64,000 nt of DNA from Pedobacter schmidteae (GCF_900564155.1 NZ_LS999839.1:5329097-5393096); one strand, 5' to 3'; positions 8,204 through 17,825 are shown, counted from the first letter of the stretch. Program-made: numbers and translations. The notes: generated by a model not told the origin, from the sequence alone.

Positions 8204-10117
8204 ATGAATAATATGATGCGGATGAAAAAGACTTTTTTTTTAGGACTGGCCCTATTGACCTTTACAAAACTGAATGCCCAGGGCATTTATGATGTTGATA
8301 AAATTCCTGCCGATTTAACTAAAGATGCAGCTGTTGTCATCAGAAATGAAGAGCTGGTTTATGAAGTAAAAGACCCCGGCCATGCAGTGATGAGCTATAA
8401 AACAGCAGTCACTATTTTGAATAAAAATGGTGAAAGTGCATCCAACATGCGTGAGTACTACGACAAGTTTTCGACCATATACAATTTGAAAGCGGCATTA
8501 TATGATGCCAAAGGGAACAAAATAAAGGAATATAAAAATGCAGACTTCAAAGATCGAAGTGCGGTTTCAGATGGTACTTTATACCAGGATGACCGGGTCA
8601 AGTTCCTTGAAATTTTAAATAACAGCTTTCCCTATACCATCGAATTTAGCTATGCCATGGATTATAAAGGCATCCGCAATTACCCTACCTGGTACCCTGC
8701 AAGTACCTGGGACTATGCCATAGAAAATTCTAATTATACTTTCAAAATACCGGAGAATATGACCTTCAAGTATTTAAAAAGTAATGGATTGAAAACAGAC
8801 TCGACCAGGGTGAAGGACAAAATAGAATACAAATGGGCTTGTCAAAATATTAAGGCCATACCCCACGAGCAGATGAGCACGGGCTTGAGAAATGTGATGC
8901 CATGGGTAAATGTAGCCCCCAACCAGTTTGAATACGACAACTCAAAGGCAAACATAGAAAATTGGAAAAATCTGGGAGCCTGGTTATTTACCTTAAGTAA
9001 CGGTGGTCAGACATTGCCGGATGCCACAAAAGCCAAAATTCAGGCCCTGACTAAAGATGCCTCAAGTCCAAAGGAAAAGATAAAAATATTATATAATTAC
9101 CTGCAATCCAATACCCGTTACGTTGGCGTCCAATTGGGTATTGGCGGCTATCAACCCATCACTGCCGAAAAAGTATCTGCCGTCAATTATAGTGATTGCA
9201 AAGGTTTGTCCAACTATATGAAAGCCTTATTGCAGGAAATTGGCATAAAATCTAACCTGGTGGTGATCGGTAACGATCGGCCTTCATTAAATAAACATTT
9301 TGCCAGTATGAATCAAGCCAATCACATGATTCTTTGTGTGCCTCTTGAAAAAGATACCACATGGTTAGAATGTACCAGCCAATACACACCAACAGGCTTT
9401 ATCGGAAACGACAATTCGAACAGAACTGTACTACTGATTACAGAAGAAGGTGGTAAACTTGCCCAAACGCCAGTTTACAATCCGCAGAGCAATTATCAAA
9501 AAAGAAGTACGAAAGTTGAACTTGATGAAGAAGGATCTGCCAACATCCACATAGAAACACAGTATGGGAACTCCCAATATGAAGACAATGTGGGGATGCT
9601 TTTTATAGAACCTACAGAAAAAAGAAAACGAATCATGAACGAGCTGAGTATCCCTAACATGCAGATCACTGATTTTAGTTACGTGCAACCTAATAAAGAC
9701 TTACCTATACTGGACGAGAAAATAAGTTTAAAATGTACGCAGCTGCTTACAAAGGGTGGCGACAAGCTATTTCTGACACTTAATTTGCTAAACAGGCAGG
9801 AAAACACAGTAACCCAAATGGACAACAGAAAGACCTTTTTTGGTGTTAAATATGGATACAATGATGAAGATGAAATCACTTATACCATCCCTAAAGGGTT
9901 TAAAGTAGAATTTATCCCAAAAGATATCCTGATAGAGTCAGAATTTGGGAAGTACATAGCAAAAACTGTTGTAAAGGACAATACGTTGATCTATACGCGT
10001 ACTAAAACCATGATCGACAAACAATATCCACCAGAGAAATACAATGATTTTGTAGCTTTTTACAAAAAAATGTACCAGGCGGATAAACAGAAAAGTATCC
10101 TGGCTAAAATAAATTAG
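8204..10117 (+). CDS. Secreted DUF3857 and transglutaminase-like protein
   Basis: A 637-residue paralogue of the preceding gene, in the same operon. It has a signal peptide (start 8204, or the ATG at 8222 giving MKKTFFLGL, which looks more natural), a DUF3857 domain (about 50-250) and a transglutaminase-like domain. That domain carries Cys in NYSDCKGL, His in NHMILCV and an acidic residue in TWLECTS, so a Cys-His-acid triad is present. Family members are predicted to act on envelope peptides or proteins as cross-linking, amidase or protease-like enzymes. The substrate is unknown. The stop codon lies inside a 9-base-pair hairpin shared with the convergent peptidase gene. Confidence 0.86.
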   Translation: MNNMMRMKKTFFLGLALLTFTKLNAQGIYDVDKIPADLTKDAAVVIRNEELVYEVKDPGHAVMSYKTAVTILNKNGESASNMREYYDKFSTIYNLKAALYDAKGNKIKEYKNADFKDRSAVSDGTLYQDDRVKFLEILNNSFPYTIEFSYAMDYKGIRNYPTWYPASTWDYAIENSNYTFKIPENMTFKYLKSNGLKTDSTRVKDKIEYKWACQNIKAIPHEQMSTGLRNVMPWVNVAPNQFEYDNSKANIENWKNLGAWLFTLSNGGQTLPDATKAKIQALTKDASSPKEKIKILYNYLQSNTRYVGVQLGIGGYQPITAEKVSAVNYSDCKGLSNYMKALLQEIGIKSNLVVIGNDRPSLNKHFASMNQANHMILCVPLEKDTTWLECTSQYTPTGFIGNDNSNRTVLLITEEGGKLAQTPVYNPQSNYQKRSTKVELDEEGSANIHIETQYGNSQYEDNVGMLFIEPTEKRKRIMNELSIPNMQITDFSYVQPNKDLPILDEKISLKCTQLLTKGGDKLFLTLNLLNRQENTVTQMDNRKTFFGVKYGYNDEDEITYTIPKGFKVEFIPKDILIESEFGKYIAKTVVKDNTLIYTRTKTMIDKQYPPEKYNDFVAFYKKMYQADKQKSILAKIN

Positions 10118-10122
10118 CCAGG
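10099..10122. terminator. Hairpin between convergent genes
   Basis: A perfect 9-base-pair stem, CCTGGCTAA/TTAGCCAGG with a 6-base loop, overlaps the stop codon of the DUF3857 gene. It lies 7 bases from the stop of the convergent M16 gene. The following sequence is AT-rich but has no clean T run, so it is a possible weak bidirectional terminator. Confidence 0.45.
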
Positions 10123-10128
10123 AATAAA

Positions 10129-11406
10129 TTATTTCTTACCTACAATAACCTTAGTAAAGGTTTCGGTAATCAGGTACTTATTGGCAAGCACCTTTAAATC
10201 AGCCGAAGTGATCGATTTCACGGTTTGAATGTAATTTTCGTAATAGCTGTAATCCAGTCCCGAGAAATAAACGTTCTTGAACTTATCAGCATGAGAGAAA
10301 GCATTTTCAAGGCTGCCTAGCATAGAACCTAACATATAATTTCTTACCAGTTCCAATTCTTCTTCCTGCACAGGTTCATCTTTCAGGATATTGATCTCCT
10401 TTTCAATTTCGTTCAGGGCGTTGCCACATACTTCTGCCCCTACTTCGGTGGCAATAAAAAAGTAGCCAGCATCCTTTAAAGAAGCAACTGCCGAACCGAT
10501 GCCATAGGTATACCCTTTATCTTCACGGATATTGGCCATTAACCGGGATCCAAAATAACCGCCTAAGACACAATTCAACACCTGAAAACCGGGAAAATCG
10601 ACATGCTTTCTGGTAATGGCCAGGTTACCCATCCTGATGGCCGATTGAATCGCTTCCGGTCGCTCAACCAGTACCTCTCCCTTGCTAAGCGGAGCTGTAA
10701 AACTAAATTCATTGGCTACAGAAACGCCATTATTATTCCAACTTTTACCGATAATGGCGTTCAGGACAGCAAACTCTCGTTCTTCAAACTTACCTGCTAC
10801 AAAGATGGTACAGTTCTGTGGTTTATAAGCTGAATTAAAATAATCGAGTAAGTCTTCTCTTCTTAAAGCATCATAGTTTGCAGGCTGAATATTAGAGCCA
10901 TAAGGTGTTTCACCAAAAAGCGCATTGGCAAAATGCTTCCGCGCCAAAAAATCATTTTTTTGCAGGTTAACCTGTAAAGATTGTTTTTGGTTTTGTATAA
11001 AAATAGCCAATTCCTGCGCAGGAAAAACACTGTCATTCAATATGGAATAAAGAATAGGCAATACTTCGGGTAGATGTTTATTTAAGGTATAAAGCTTAAT
11101 GCAGGTTTGATCGGCACCGTACTCTGTCTGCAAAAATGCACCGTAGTAATCTACCTTATCGGCAATTTCCTTGGCACTAAGCACACTGGTTCCATTGTTT
11201 ACCAAATGACTTACGCCTATGGCATCCAAAGGCCGGGCCGCATTCCAGTTCACATTTTCAAATATAAATTCAATACGGACAAGTTCCTGTTTCCCTGCAT
11301 TAATAGTAAAAACCGGTATACCATTGTCCAACTTTTGCTTTAATGGTTCAATGAAACTGATTTCATCCACCAGTTTCGATTCCGGGGCTAACGTACGGTT
11401 AAGCAT
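10129..11406 (-). CDS. M16 family peptidase, non-catalytic subunit
   Basis: A 425-residue member of the insulinase/processing-peptidase (M16) family without the zinc site: where catalytic members have HxxEH, this one reads SHLVNNGT. It keeps the substrate-binding Arg/Tyr region of partner subunits (EDKGYTYGIGS). M16B enzymes often work as a dimer of one zinc subunit and one such binding subunit. The upstream gene is the zinc subunit; its stop codon overlaps this ATG (ATGCTTAA, 8-base overlap), so the two are translationally coupled. No signal peptide is seen, so the complex is probably cytoplasmic and degrades peptides. Confidence 0.88.
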   Translation of the reverse strand: MLNRTLAPESKLVDEISFIEPLKQKLDNGIPVFTINAGKQELVRIEFIFENVNWNAARPLDAIGVSHLVNNGTSVLSAKEIADKVDYYGAFLQTEYGADQTCIKLYTLNKHLPEVLPILYSILNDSVFPAQELAIFIQNQKQSLQVNLQKNDFLARKHFANALFGETPYGSNIQPANYDALRREDLLDYFNSAYKPQNCTIFVAGKFEEREFAVLNAIIGKSWNNNGVSVANEFSFTAPLSKGEVLVERPEAIQSAIRMGNLAITRKHVDFPGFQVLNCVLGGYFGSRLMANIREDKGYTYGIGSAVASLKDAGYFFIATEVGAEVCGNALNEIEKEINILKDEPVQEEELELVRNYMLGSMLGSLENAFSHADKFKNVYFSGLDYSYYENYIQTVKSITSADLKVLANKYLITETFTKVIVGKK

Positions 11407-12643
11407 TTTGAGTAGTTAAGTAATGTAAAACAGAACATTGTTCTTTAGTAAAAATAGTCTTTGCAGCTTGTTGAATTTGCTCCGGAGTAACCACAAGGTA
11501 TTTATCTATCTCCGTATTCAGACCTTCAGCATCTCCCAGCAATTCATAATAAGCCAGGTTCATGGCTTTGTCCAAAAGACTCATTTCAGCAAATACCATG
11601 ATAGATTCTGATTTATTTTTCACCTTGGTAATTTCCTCGGCGGTAACCGGTTGCTCAATAAGTTTATTCAGCTCTGTCCAGATGGCTGCTTCGGCCTTTT
11701 CTAAACTCACCCCTTCTACAAGTTTTCCTTCTACAATAAACAAACCTGCATCAATGCTACTGGTAATATAAGCATGCACATCACTAAACAGCTGCTGCTC
11801 TTTGAGTAGGCTGTTGTACAGTCGCGACGATTGCCCCTGTGAAAGTACGTCCGACATCAGGTCATAGGTCTGATAGGTTTTGTCAGTGCGCGCCGGCATT
11901 TTAAAAGCCATATAAATGGCATTTAAAGGCACGTCGGCCTTCACCGTCTCTCTGCGTTCGGCAGTCTGAACAGGTTCAACAGGCAAATTTCTCACATATT
12001 TTTCTCCACCAGGAATTGGTGCAAACCATTTCTCGGCCAAGGCTTTTACATCCGCAGTTTTAACCTGCCCCCCAACTACCATGATGGCATTTTTCGGATT
12101 ATAGTGCTTTTGAAAAAAAGCCTTTACATCTTCCATCCTGGCATCCTCAATCTGCTTCAAATCCTGTCCTATGGTTGCCCAGCGGTAAGGATGTGTATGA
12201 TAGGCCAGCGGTCGTAGCTTTAACCATACATCGCCATAAGGCTGGTTCAGGTAACGCTGTTTAAACTCTTCACACACCACGTTACGCTGTGTTTCCAAAC
12301 TTTTCTCCGAAAAAGCCAGGCTCAACATGCGGTCGCTTTCCAGCCAGAAAGCCGTTTCCAGGTTTACAGCCGGCAGCGTAATGTAATAGTTGGTGATGTC
12401 GTTACTGGTAAAAGCATTGTTCTCGCCACCTACCCTTTGCAAAGGCTCGTCATAACTCGGAATATTTACAGAACCGCCAAACATCAGGTGTTCAAATAAA
12501 TGGGCAAAACCGGTCCTGCCGGCATCTTCATCTCTTGCCCCAACGTCGTATAAAATGTTTAACACCGCCATAGGTGTTGTATCATCTTCGTGTACCAGTA
12601 CACGTAACCCATTGGCTAGCGTAAAACGATTAAAATCTACCAT
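11399..12643 (-). CDS. M16 family zinc metallopeptidase, catalytic subunit
   Basis: The catalytic subunit of the M16 pair, 414 residues from the start chosen at 12643 (MVDFNRFTLANGL, the usual N terminus of the family). The longer frame to 12718 adds an unlike leader. The inverted zinc motif HLFEH lies near residue 50, and the third ligand is a Glu in the NVVCEEF region about 75 residues later. It probably cuts peptides together with the downstream subunit. It lacks a signal peptide. It is divergent from mqnC across a 113-base gap that carries promoter elements for both directions. Confidence 0.92.
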   Translation of the reverse strand: MVDFNRFTLANGLRVLVHEDDTTPMAVLNILYDVGARDEDAGRTGFAHLFEHLMFGGSVNIPSYDEPLQRVGGENNAFTSNDITNYYITLPAVNLETAFWLESDRMLSLAFSEKSLETQRNVVCEEFKQRYLNQPYGDVWLKLRPLAYHTHPYRWATIGQDLKQIEDARMEDVKAFFQKHYNPKNAIMVVGGQVKTADVKALAEKWFAPIPGGEKYVRNLPVEPVQTAERRETVKADVPLNAIYMAFKMPARTDKTYQTYDLMSDVLSQGQSSRLYNSLLKEQQLFSDVHAYITSSIDAGLFIVEGKLVEGVSLEKAEAAIWTELNKLIEQPVTAEEITKVKNKSESIMVFAEMSLLDKAMNLAYYELLGDAEGLNTEIDKYLVVTPEQIQQAAKTIFTKEQCSVLHYLTTQNA

Positions 12644-12662
12644 AGTTAAAAATAAATTGGAC

Positions 12663-12670
12663 CAAATATA
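12663..12670 (-). promoter_or_regulatory. Probable -7 element for the M16 peptidase pair
   Basis: TATATTTG on the - strand matches TAnnTTTG exactly, 19 bases before the ATG at 12643. No good TTG/TTTG -33 element is found at 17-21 bases upstream, so support is partial. Confidence 0.45.
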
Positions 12671-12724
12671 GGAATAATGGACAGCCGAAAGCAGATCATA
12701 TTTAATTAAGACAAACAAATTATA

Positions 12725-12752
12725 TTGATAAAAACAACTTATGGTATATTTG
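12725..12752 (+). promoter_or_regulatory. Promoter of mqnC, giving a near-leaderless transcript
   Basis: TTG, 17 bases, TATATTTG, ending only 4 bases before the ATG at 12757. With transcription starting a few bases after the -7 element, the mRNA would begin at or within a few bases of the start codon. Confidence 0.65.
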
Positions 12753-12756
12753 TCCC

Positions 12757-13881
12757 ATGAATACTGCCGAATTATTACACAGGGCCTTGCATTTTGACTT
12801 TTTAACCAAAGAGGAAGGCGTTTTTTTATATCATCACGCAGCCACCGCTGAACTGGCTTATGTAGCCAATGAATTGAGAAAAAAACAAGTACCTAGCGGC
12901 AAAGTAACCTGGCAGATAGACAGGAACGTAAATACAACCAATGTATGTATTGCCAACTGTAAGTTCTGCAACTTTTTCAGAAGACCGGGGCACGATGAAA
13001 GCTATATTACAGATATTGAAACATATAAAGTAAAAATAGAAGAAACATTCAGACTGGGTGGCGATCAGCTACTTTTACAAGGCGGACACCATCCTGACCT
13101 GGGTCTGAAATTCTATGCTGACCTATTTAAACAACTCAAAGAACTATATCCTGATTTAAAACTACACGCCTTAGGTCCACCCGAAATTGCACACGTTGCC
13201 AAACTGGAAGGGCTGTCGCATACCGAGGTTTTAACTGCGCTGAAAGCCGCCGGCATGGATTCATTACCTGGTGCAGGGGCTGAGATATTGAACGACAGGG
13301 TGAGACGATTGATATCCAAGGGAAAATGTGGTGGCCAGGAATGGCTGGATGTGATGCGGGCAGCACATCAGCTTCACATTACTACCTCGGCAACCATGAT
13401 GTTTGGTCATGTTGAAACCATTGACGAACGGTTTGAACACCTGGTATGGATCAGGGAAGTGCAAAGTGAAAAACCGGTGGATGCCAAAGGATTTCTGGCC
13501 TTTATTCCATGGCCTTTTCAGGACGACGGCACTTTGCTAAAGCGATTGAGAGGCATCAGTAATAATGTTTCGGGCGACGAATATATCCGGATGCTGGCCT
13601 TAAGCCGCATCATGCTGCCTAACATCAAAAATATACAGGCTTCGTGGCTTACCGTGGGAAAAAATGTGGCAGAACTTTGTTTGCACGCAGGTGCCAATGA
13701 TTTCGGTTCTATTATGATCGAAGAAAATGTGGTTTCTGCTGCCGGCGCGCCTCACCGTTTTACCGCAAAAGGTATACAGGACGCGATAAGGGAGGCTGGT
13801 TTTGAGCCACAACTGCGTGGGCAACAGTACAACTACCGGGATTTGCCCGATCATTTGGAAGAACAGGTGATTGATTACTAA
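12757..13881 (+). CDS. mqnC: Cyclic dehypoxanthine futalosine synthase (menaquinone, futalosine route)
   Basis: Radical SAM enzyme of the futalosine pathway of menaquinone synthesis; it cyclises dehypoxanthine futalosine. The 374-residue chain carries the cluster-binding motif CIANCKFC near residue 66, within a TTNVC context typical of this family. It also has GGDQLLLQGG and SLPGAGAEIL, which favour MqnC over MqnE (MqnE usually has MPGGGAE). The length is usual. No other mqn genes are in the window. The sister enzyme MqnE is the main alternative call. Confidence 0.85.
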   Translation: MNTAELLHRALHFDFLTKEEGVFLYHHAATAELAYVANELRKKQVPSGKVTWQIDRNVNTTNVCIANCKFCNFFRRPGHDESYITDIETYKVKIEETFRLGGDQLLLQGGHHPDLGLKFYADLFKQLKELYPDLKLHALGPPEIAHVAKLEGLSHTEVLTALKAAGMDSLPGAGAEILNDRVRRLISKGKCGGQEWLDVMRAAHQLHITTSATMMFGHVETIDERFEHLVWIREVQSEKPVDAKGFLAFIPWPFQDDGTLLKRLRGISNNVSGDEYIRMLALSRIMLPNIKNIQASWLTVGKNVAELCLHAGANDFGSIMIEENVVSAAGAPHRFTAKGIQDAIREAGFEPQLRGQQYNYRDLPDHLEEQVIDY

Positions 13882-13911
13882 AAATATAACCCCATTATTT
13901 GGCTGTAAAAT

Positions 13912-13944
13912 CTATATTAGGAATATGTCCTATTCCTAATATAG
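13912..13944. repeat. Perfect 14-bp inverted repeat downstream of mqnC
   Basis: Arms CTATATTAGGAATA and TATTCCTAATATAG with a 5-base loop TGTCC. It starts 30 bases after the mqnC stop. There is no T run after it, so it is not a standard terminator. It could be an mRNA-stabilising hairpin or a protein-binding palindrome. Confidence 0.7.
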
Positions 13945-14049
13945 CATAGATAGAAAAGATGTATAGTTTACTTTCTTTCCAAAAGAAAAGCATAAAAAAG
14001 ACTTACAGAAGAAGGAGGACACCGGCTTTTACTTCCTCTTATATTTATT

Positions 14050-14076
14050 AAAAGCACTATGTTGTGCTTTTTTTTT
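14050..14076 (+). terminator. Rho-independent terminator before the LytTR gene
   Basis: Stem AAAAGCAC/GTGCTTTT with a 6-base loop followed by an unbroken T run. It lies between mqnC and the response regulator, 28 bases before its GTG start, so it could end the mqnC transcript or attenuate entry into the two-component operon. Confidence 0.75.
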
Positions 14077-14104
14077 AATAAATTCACCCTATTAAATTAA
14101 AGCC

Positions 14105-14884
14105 GTGCTGAATACAATTATTGTCGACGACGAAGAATTTGCCCGTTCATCCTTATATTTCCTTTTACAGGAAAACTGCGAAAGCGTCCATATATCTGGA
14201 ATTGCCAAATCTGTAGCCGAAGCACGCAATTTACTGGCTCAAAATGCCGTTGACTTAATTTTTCTGGATATTGCCATGCCCGGAGAAAATGGTTTTGAGC
14301 TGATACCAGATGCCCAAAACAGCAAAGCCCATGTCATTTTTACCACGGCATACGATCAATATGCGCTCAAGGCAATTAAAGCCAACGCCCTGGATTATCT
14401 GTTGAAACCGATAGACATAGACGAACTGAAAGTTGCAGTAGATAAAGCTGAAAAATACATTACTTTAAATAAACAAGACAACGGGAGAAAAGAAAGCCTG
14501 CAAAACCTGGCCGCAAACCTCTCTGAAAGAAACGAAATCAGGAAAATCAGTTTGCCAAACGGACAAGGATATAGCCTGGTTAACATTGACGACATCATTC
14601 ATATCTCGGCAGATAGCAATTACTCAGTTTTTTACCTGTTAAACAAGGATAAAATTACAGTTTCAAAAGTCCTTAAAGAATATGAAGAAATTTTGCCAGA
14701 ACAGCAGTTTGTCAGGATTCACAAGTCCAGCATTGTGAACCTGAACCACGTAAAAGAATACAATTCCAAAAACGGACTGGAAGTGATGATGAAGAACGGC
14801 GAGAAAATTGCGGTTTCCCGAAGACGTGCAAGTGATTTTGCCGAAAAAATTAAATCTTATACCCGTTTTGACGTCGACAAATAA
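14105..14884 (+). CDS. LytTR family response regulator
   Basis: Response regulator of 259 residues: a receiver domain (acidic pair in IIVDDEE, phosphoacceptor Asp in LIFLDIAMPG near residue 58, conserved Lys in YLLKPID) and a C-terminal LytTR DNA-binding domain (about 150-255, with FVRIHKSSIVN). It starts with GTG; no ATG fits. The partner kinase follows with an overlapping start, so the two form one two-component system. Targets are not visible. Confidence 0.92.
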   Translation: MLNTIIVDDEEFARSSLYFLLQENCESVHISGIAKSVAEARNLLAQNAVDLIFLDIAMPGENGFELIPDAQNSKAHVIFTTAYDQYALKAIKANALDYLLKPIDIDELKVAVDKAEKYITLNKQDNGRKESLQNLAANLSERNEIRKISLPNGQGYSLVNIDDIIHISADSNYSVFYLLNKDKITVSKVLKEYEEILPEQQFVRIHKSSIVNLNHVKEYNSKNGLEVMMKNGEKIAVSRRRASDFAEKIKSYTRFDVDK

Positions 14885-17825
14885 ACAGCCTGATGCGGCC
14901 ATAAAACTTTTACTTTCAGCAATATTCCTGCTTGTATTTGGCTTTTCAGGCTACAGTCAAACCACACACATACAACACTTTAGCACAAAAAATGGCTTAC
15001 CCAGCAACAACTGTTACTATACGCTGCAAGATTCCAAAGGTTATATCTGGATATCAACCGATGCAGGCGTAAGCAGGTTTGACGGAAAAGTGTTTGAAAA
15101 TTTTTCCATTGATGACGGACTGCCCGACAATCAGATTTTACAAGTAAAAGAAGACAAAAGTGGCAAAATCTGGTTTTTAGCTCTTAATGGACAGCTCAGC
15201 TACTTTTACAACGGAAAAATTTATAATCAAAACAACGACAAGCTTTTACGACTACTTAAATTTAATGCAGTAATTGTCTCCTTTTTTGAAGATAGTAAAG
15301 GAAGAATATGGTTTGGGACCAATAAAAATGTACTGGTGATGTGGGATGGCAGGACGGTGATGAAATATATTTCTGCCGATCTTGAGCACGAGTACCTGGG
15401 AACCTTTATACACGAGGACAAATCGGGAACGATATGGGCTTTCAGTAACCGATGTATCCGGGTTTTCAAAAATAACACCTTTACCATCACTTCCCATGGC
15501 ACTTTGCCCCTATCCTATAAAACCATACTCAACCTGCCCAACAAAAGCCTGGGTTACCTTGACAAGGATGGTCTCAACATCAGAAACAACGAACAGCAAC
15601 GTTTATTGCTGAAAATTGATACCGCCCTGCTGACCAATGATCCCGGTTATTTTTACCTCGACAGAAATGACGACATCTGGTTGAGCAATGCCAATGGCGT
15701 GTACCAGATAGAACCTTCGGGTAAAACCACTGCATATTTAAAAAATATCCCCTCCAGCCAGGTCATCAAAGATGCCAAAAACAACATGTGGTTTACCACA
15801 AATAGCGGTGTTTATATGCTTCCGCGAAAAGAAGAACGCTTGTACATCATCAATAAGTCGAACGGTTTGAATACCGATATGGTAAAAAGTGTCACTAAAG
15901 ATGATCGGAACAGGTTGTGGCTTGGTATGGACGAGGGGCATATCAATGTAATTGACCTGCAGACATTTCTGGTAAACAAAATACAGCTTCCGGAGAAAAA
16001 AAGATATGCTTCCATCAAACAGATTACTTACGACACCTGGCATCGGGCCATGTATTTCAGCTCTGATTATGGTTTGGGAAGGGTAAATCATATTGATGGT
16101 AAAAGGGATATTGATTACCTGAAGGAAACCAACAACCGGATGTTTGTGGTTAAAAGTTTCAGTATGCCCGACAGCAATAAGCTGGCTCTGGCCCTGTCTT
16201 CCGGAGTTTTTATTCTGCCCGACCGTATCCATCAGTTTAAATTCACTTCTTTGTTTTTTAAGCCGGGCATTGATTTTTTTAGCAACAGAGCTTACCGGGT
16301 TTTTTACGATCAACAGCAGAATTTATGGTTTTCAAATATCAACGGACTATCAAAACTCTCCAACGGCGTTTTGAACAATTATTTTGAAACACATTTGCTG
16401 CTTACCAAAAGGATAAACGATATACAAGAACTTGAGGACGGAACCATAGTTTTGGCAACAGATGGCTACGGTATTGCTTTTCTCAAAAACAACAAAATCA
16501 TCAGGTTAATTACACACAAAGACGGGCTGGCCGATAACATCTGTAAGCGACTATTTGTGAAAGACAATTACCTGTGGGTGGTGACCAATAACGGCATTAA
16601 CAGAATAGCATTAAATGACAAACAACCGGGTATTGAGTCGTTCGAATATACCAATGCCTTGCTGGCCGACGACGTAAACGGACTGTATGTAGATAACCGT
16701 TATGCCTATTTTGCCACCAACAGCGGGCTGATTTATTTTTCGTATCATAAAACAAACGATAAAAAAGAAGCCCCTAAAGTATTGATATCGTCTATTATAA
16801 ATAACAAAAGTAAACTGGGGCTTAATGATGCCATGCATATTCTGGCCCCTTCCAGCAATAATATTACTTTTACCTACAGCGCTATCGATTTTCAAAATAA
16901 AACCATCACCTATCGTTATCGCCTCAAAGCAGATGCAAACTGGACAGAAACCAGAAGTCGCAGGCTCGAATTCTCGTCCCTGGAGCCCGGAGATTATGCC
17001 TTTGAGCTGAGTGCAAAATCAAACAACAGCAACTGGAGTTCGCCTACAAGGGTCAACTTTTCCTTAAAAAGACATTTTTGGCAAACCGGTTGGTTCCTTA
17101 CCGGAATTTTTCTATTGGCGGGCTTCGTCTTTTATAAAGTTGCCGTAATCATAACCCGAATACAGAAAAATAAAGAGCAGCAGCAATTGCTTTTAAAAAA
17201 CAAAATTTTAATGCTGGAGCAACAGGCCTTGCAAGCGATGATGAACCCTCACTTTGTATTCAACGTGATGAACTCCATTCAGCATTACATTAATACTAAA
17301 GATACCAATTCGGCCAATAAGATACTTACGGGGTTCGCGAAGCTGATCAGAAAAAATCTGGAAATTTGTACCAAAAGTTTTATCAGTCTGGATGAGGAAC
17401 TGGAATACCTGAACCTGTACCTAAGCCTTGAAAAAAAACGCTTTGGTGAAAAGTTTGAATACAAAATACAGGTAAATAATGCTATTGACAGGGAAGAAAC
17501 GCTTATTCCATCGATGATTTTGCAGCCATACATTGAAAATGCCATATGGCACGGATTGATGCCAAAAGAAACCGGGGGTACATTAAATATACATATAGGC
17601 CTGAATGGCCCCGATCATTTGCTGATTCAGATTATTGATGATGGTATAGGTATTGACAATTCATTGAAGAATAAAAAAGGGCACCATGTAAGTCAGGGCA
17701 TGAACCTGACCAGAGAAAGGATCAACTTACTGAACCAGGTTGAGGCAAACCCGATACAAATAGAGATCAAACAAAATGGAATTTCAGGCACTTATGTGTC
17801 AATATGGATACCGTTAAACCACTAA
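14808..17825 (+). CDS. Propeller-type sensor histidine kinase (LytS-like kinase core)
   Basis: Sensor kinase of 1005 residues. The N-terminal half holds many two-component-regulator propeller repeats (for example GYIWISTDAGVSRFDG, RIWFGTNKNV, NMWFTTNSGV), followed by a Y_Y_Y-type beta domain near residue 670-760, one membrane helix (about 765-785), and a LytS-type His_kinase domain. The kinase has MMNPHFVFNVMNS (phospho-His), an N box ENAIWHG and an acidic ATP-box region. The periplasmic propellers probably sense a polymer or its fragments. The ATG at 14808 overlaps the regulator gene by 77 bases and puts 32 residues before the signal peptide. A TTG at 14868 would give a more natural signal peptide and a 17-base overlap, and may be the true start. 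Confidence 0.9.
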   Translation: MRFPEDVQVILPKKLNLIPVLTSTNKQPDAAIKLLLSAIFLLVFGFSGYSQTTHIQHFSTKNGLPSNNCYYTLQDSKGYIWISTDAGVSRFDGKVFENFSIDDGLPDNQILQVKEDKSGKIWFLALNGQLSYFYNGKIYNQNNDKLLRLLKFNAVIVSFFEDSKGRIWFGTNKNVLVMWDGRTVMKYISADLEHEYLGTFIHEDKSGTIWAFSNRCIRVFKNNTFTITSHGTLPLSYKTILNLPNKSLGYLDKDGLNIRNNEQQRLLLKIDTALLTNDPGYFYLDRNDDIWLSNANGVYQIEPSGKTTAYLKNIPSSQVIKDAKNNMWFTTNSGVYMLPRKEERLYIINKSNGLNTDMVKSVTKDDRNRLWLGMDEGHINVIDLQTFLVNKIQLPEKKRYASIKQITYDTWHRAMYFSSDYGLGRVNHIDGKRDIDYLKETNNRMFVVKSFSMPDSNKLALALSSGVFILPDRIHQFKFTSLFFKPGIDFFSNRAYRVFYDQQQNLWFSNINGLSKLSNGVLNNYFETHLLLTKRINDIQELEDGTIVLATDGYGIAFLKNNKIIRLITHKDGLADNICKRLFVKDNYLWVVTNNGINRIALNDKQPGIESFEYTNALLADDVNGLYVDNRYAYFATNSGLIYFSYHKTNDKKEAPKVLISSIINNKSKLGLNDAMHILAPSSNNITFTYSAIDFQNKTITYRYRLKADANWTETRSRRLEFSSLEPGDYAFELSAKSNNSNWSSPTRVNFSLKRHFWQTGWFLTGIFLLAGFVFYKVAVIITRIQKNKEQQQLLLKNKILMLEQQALQAMMNPHFVFNVMNSIQHYINTKDTNSANKILTGFAKLIRKNLEICTKSFISLDEELEYLNLYLSLEKKRFGEKFEYKIQVNNAIDREETLIPSMILQPYIENAIWHGLMPKETGGTLNIHIGLNGPDHLLIQIIDDGIGIDNSLKNKKGHHVSQGMNLTRERINLLNQVEANPIQIEIKQNGISGTYVSIWIPLNH

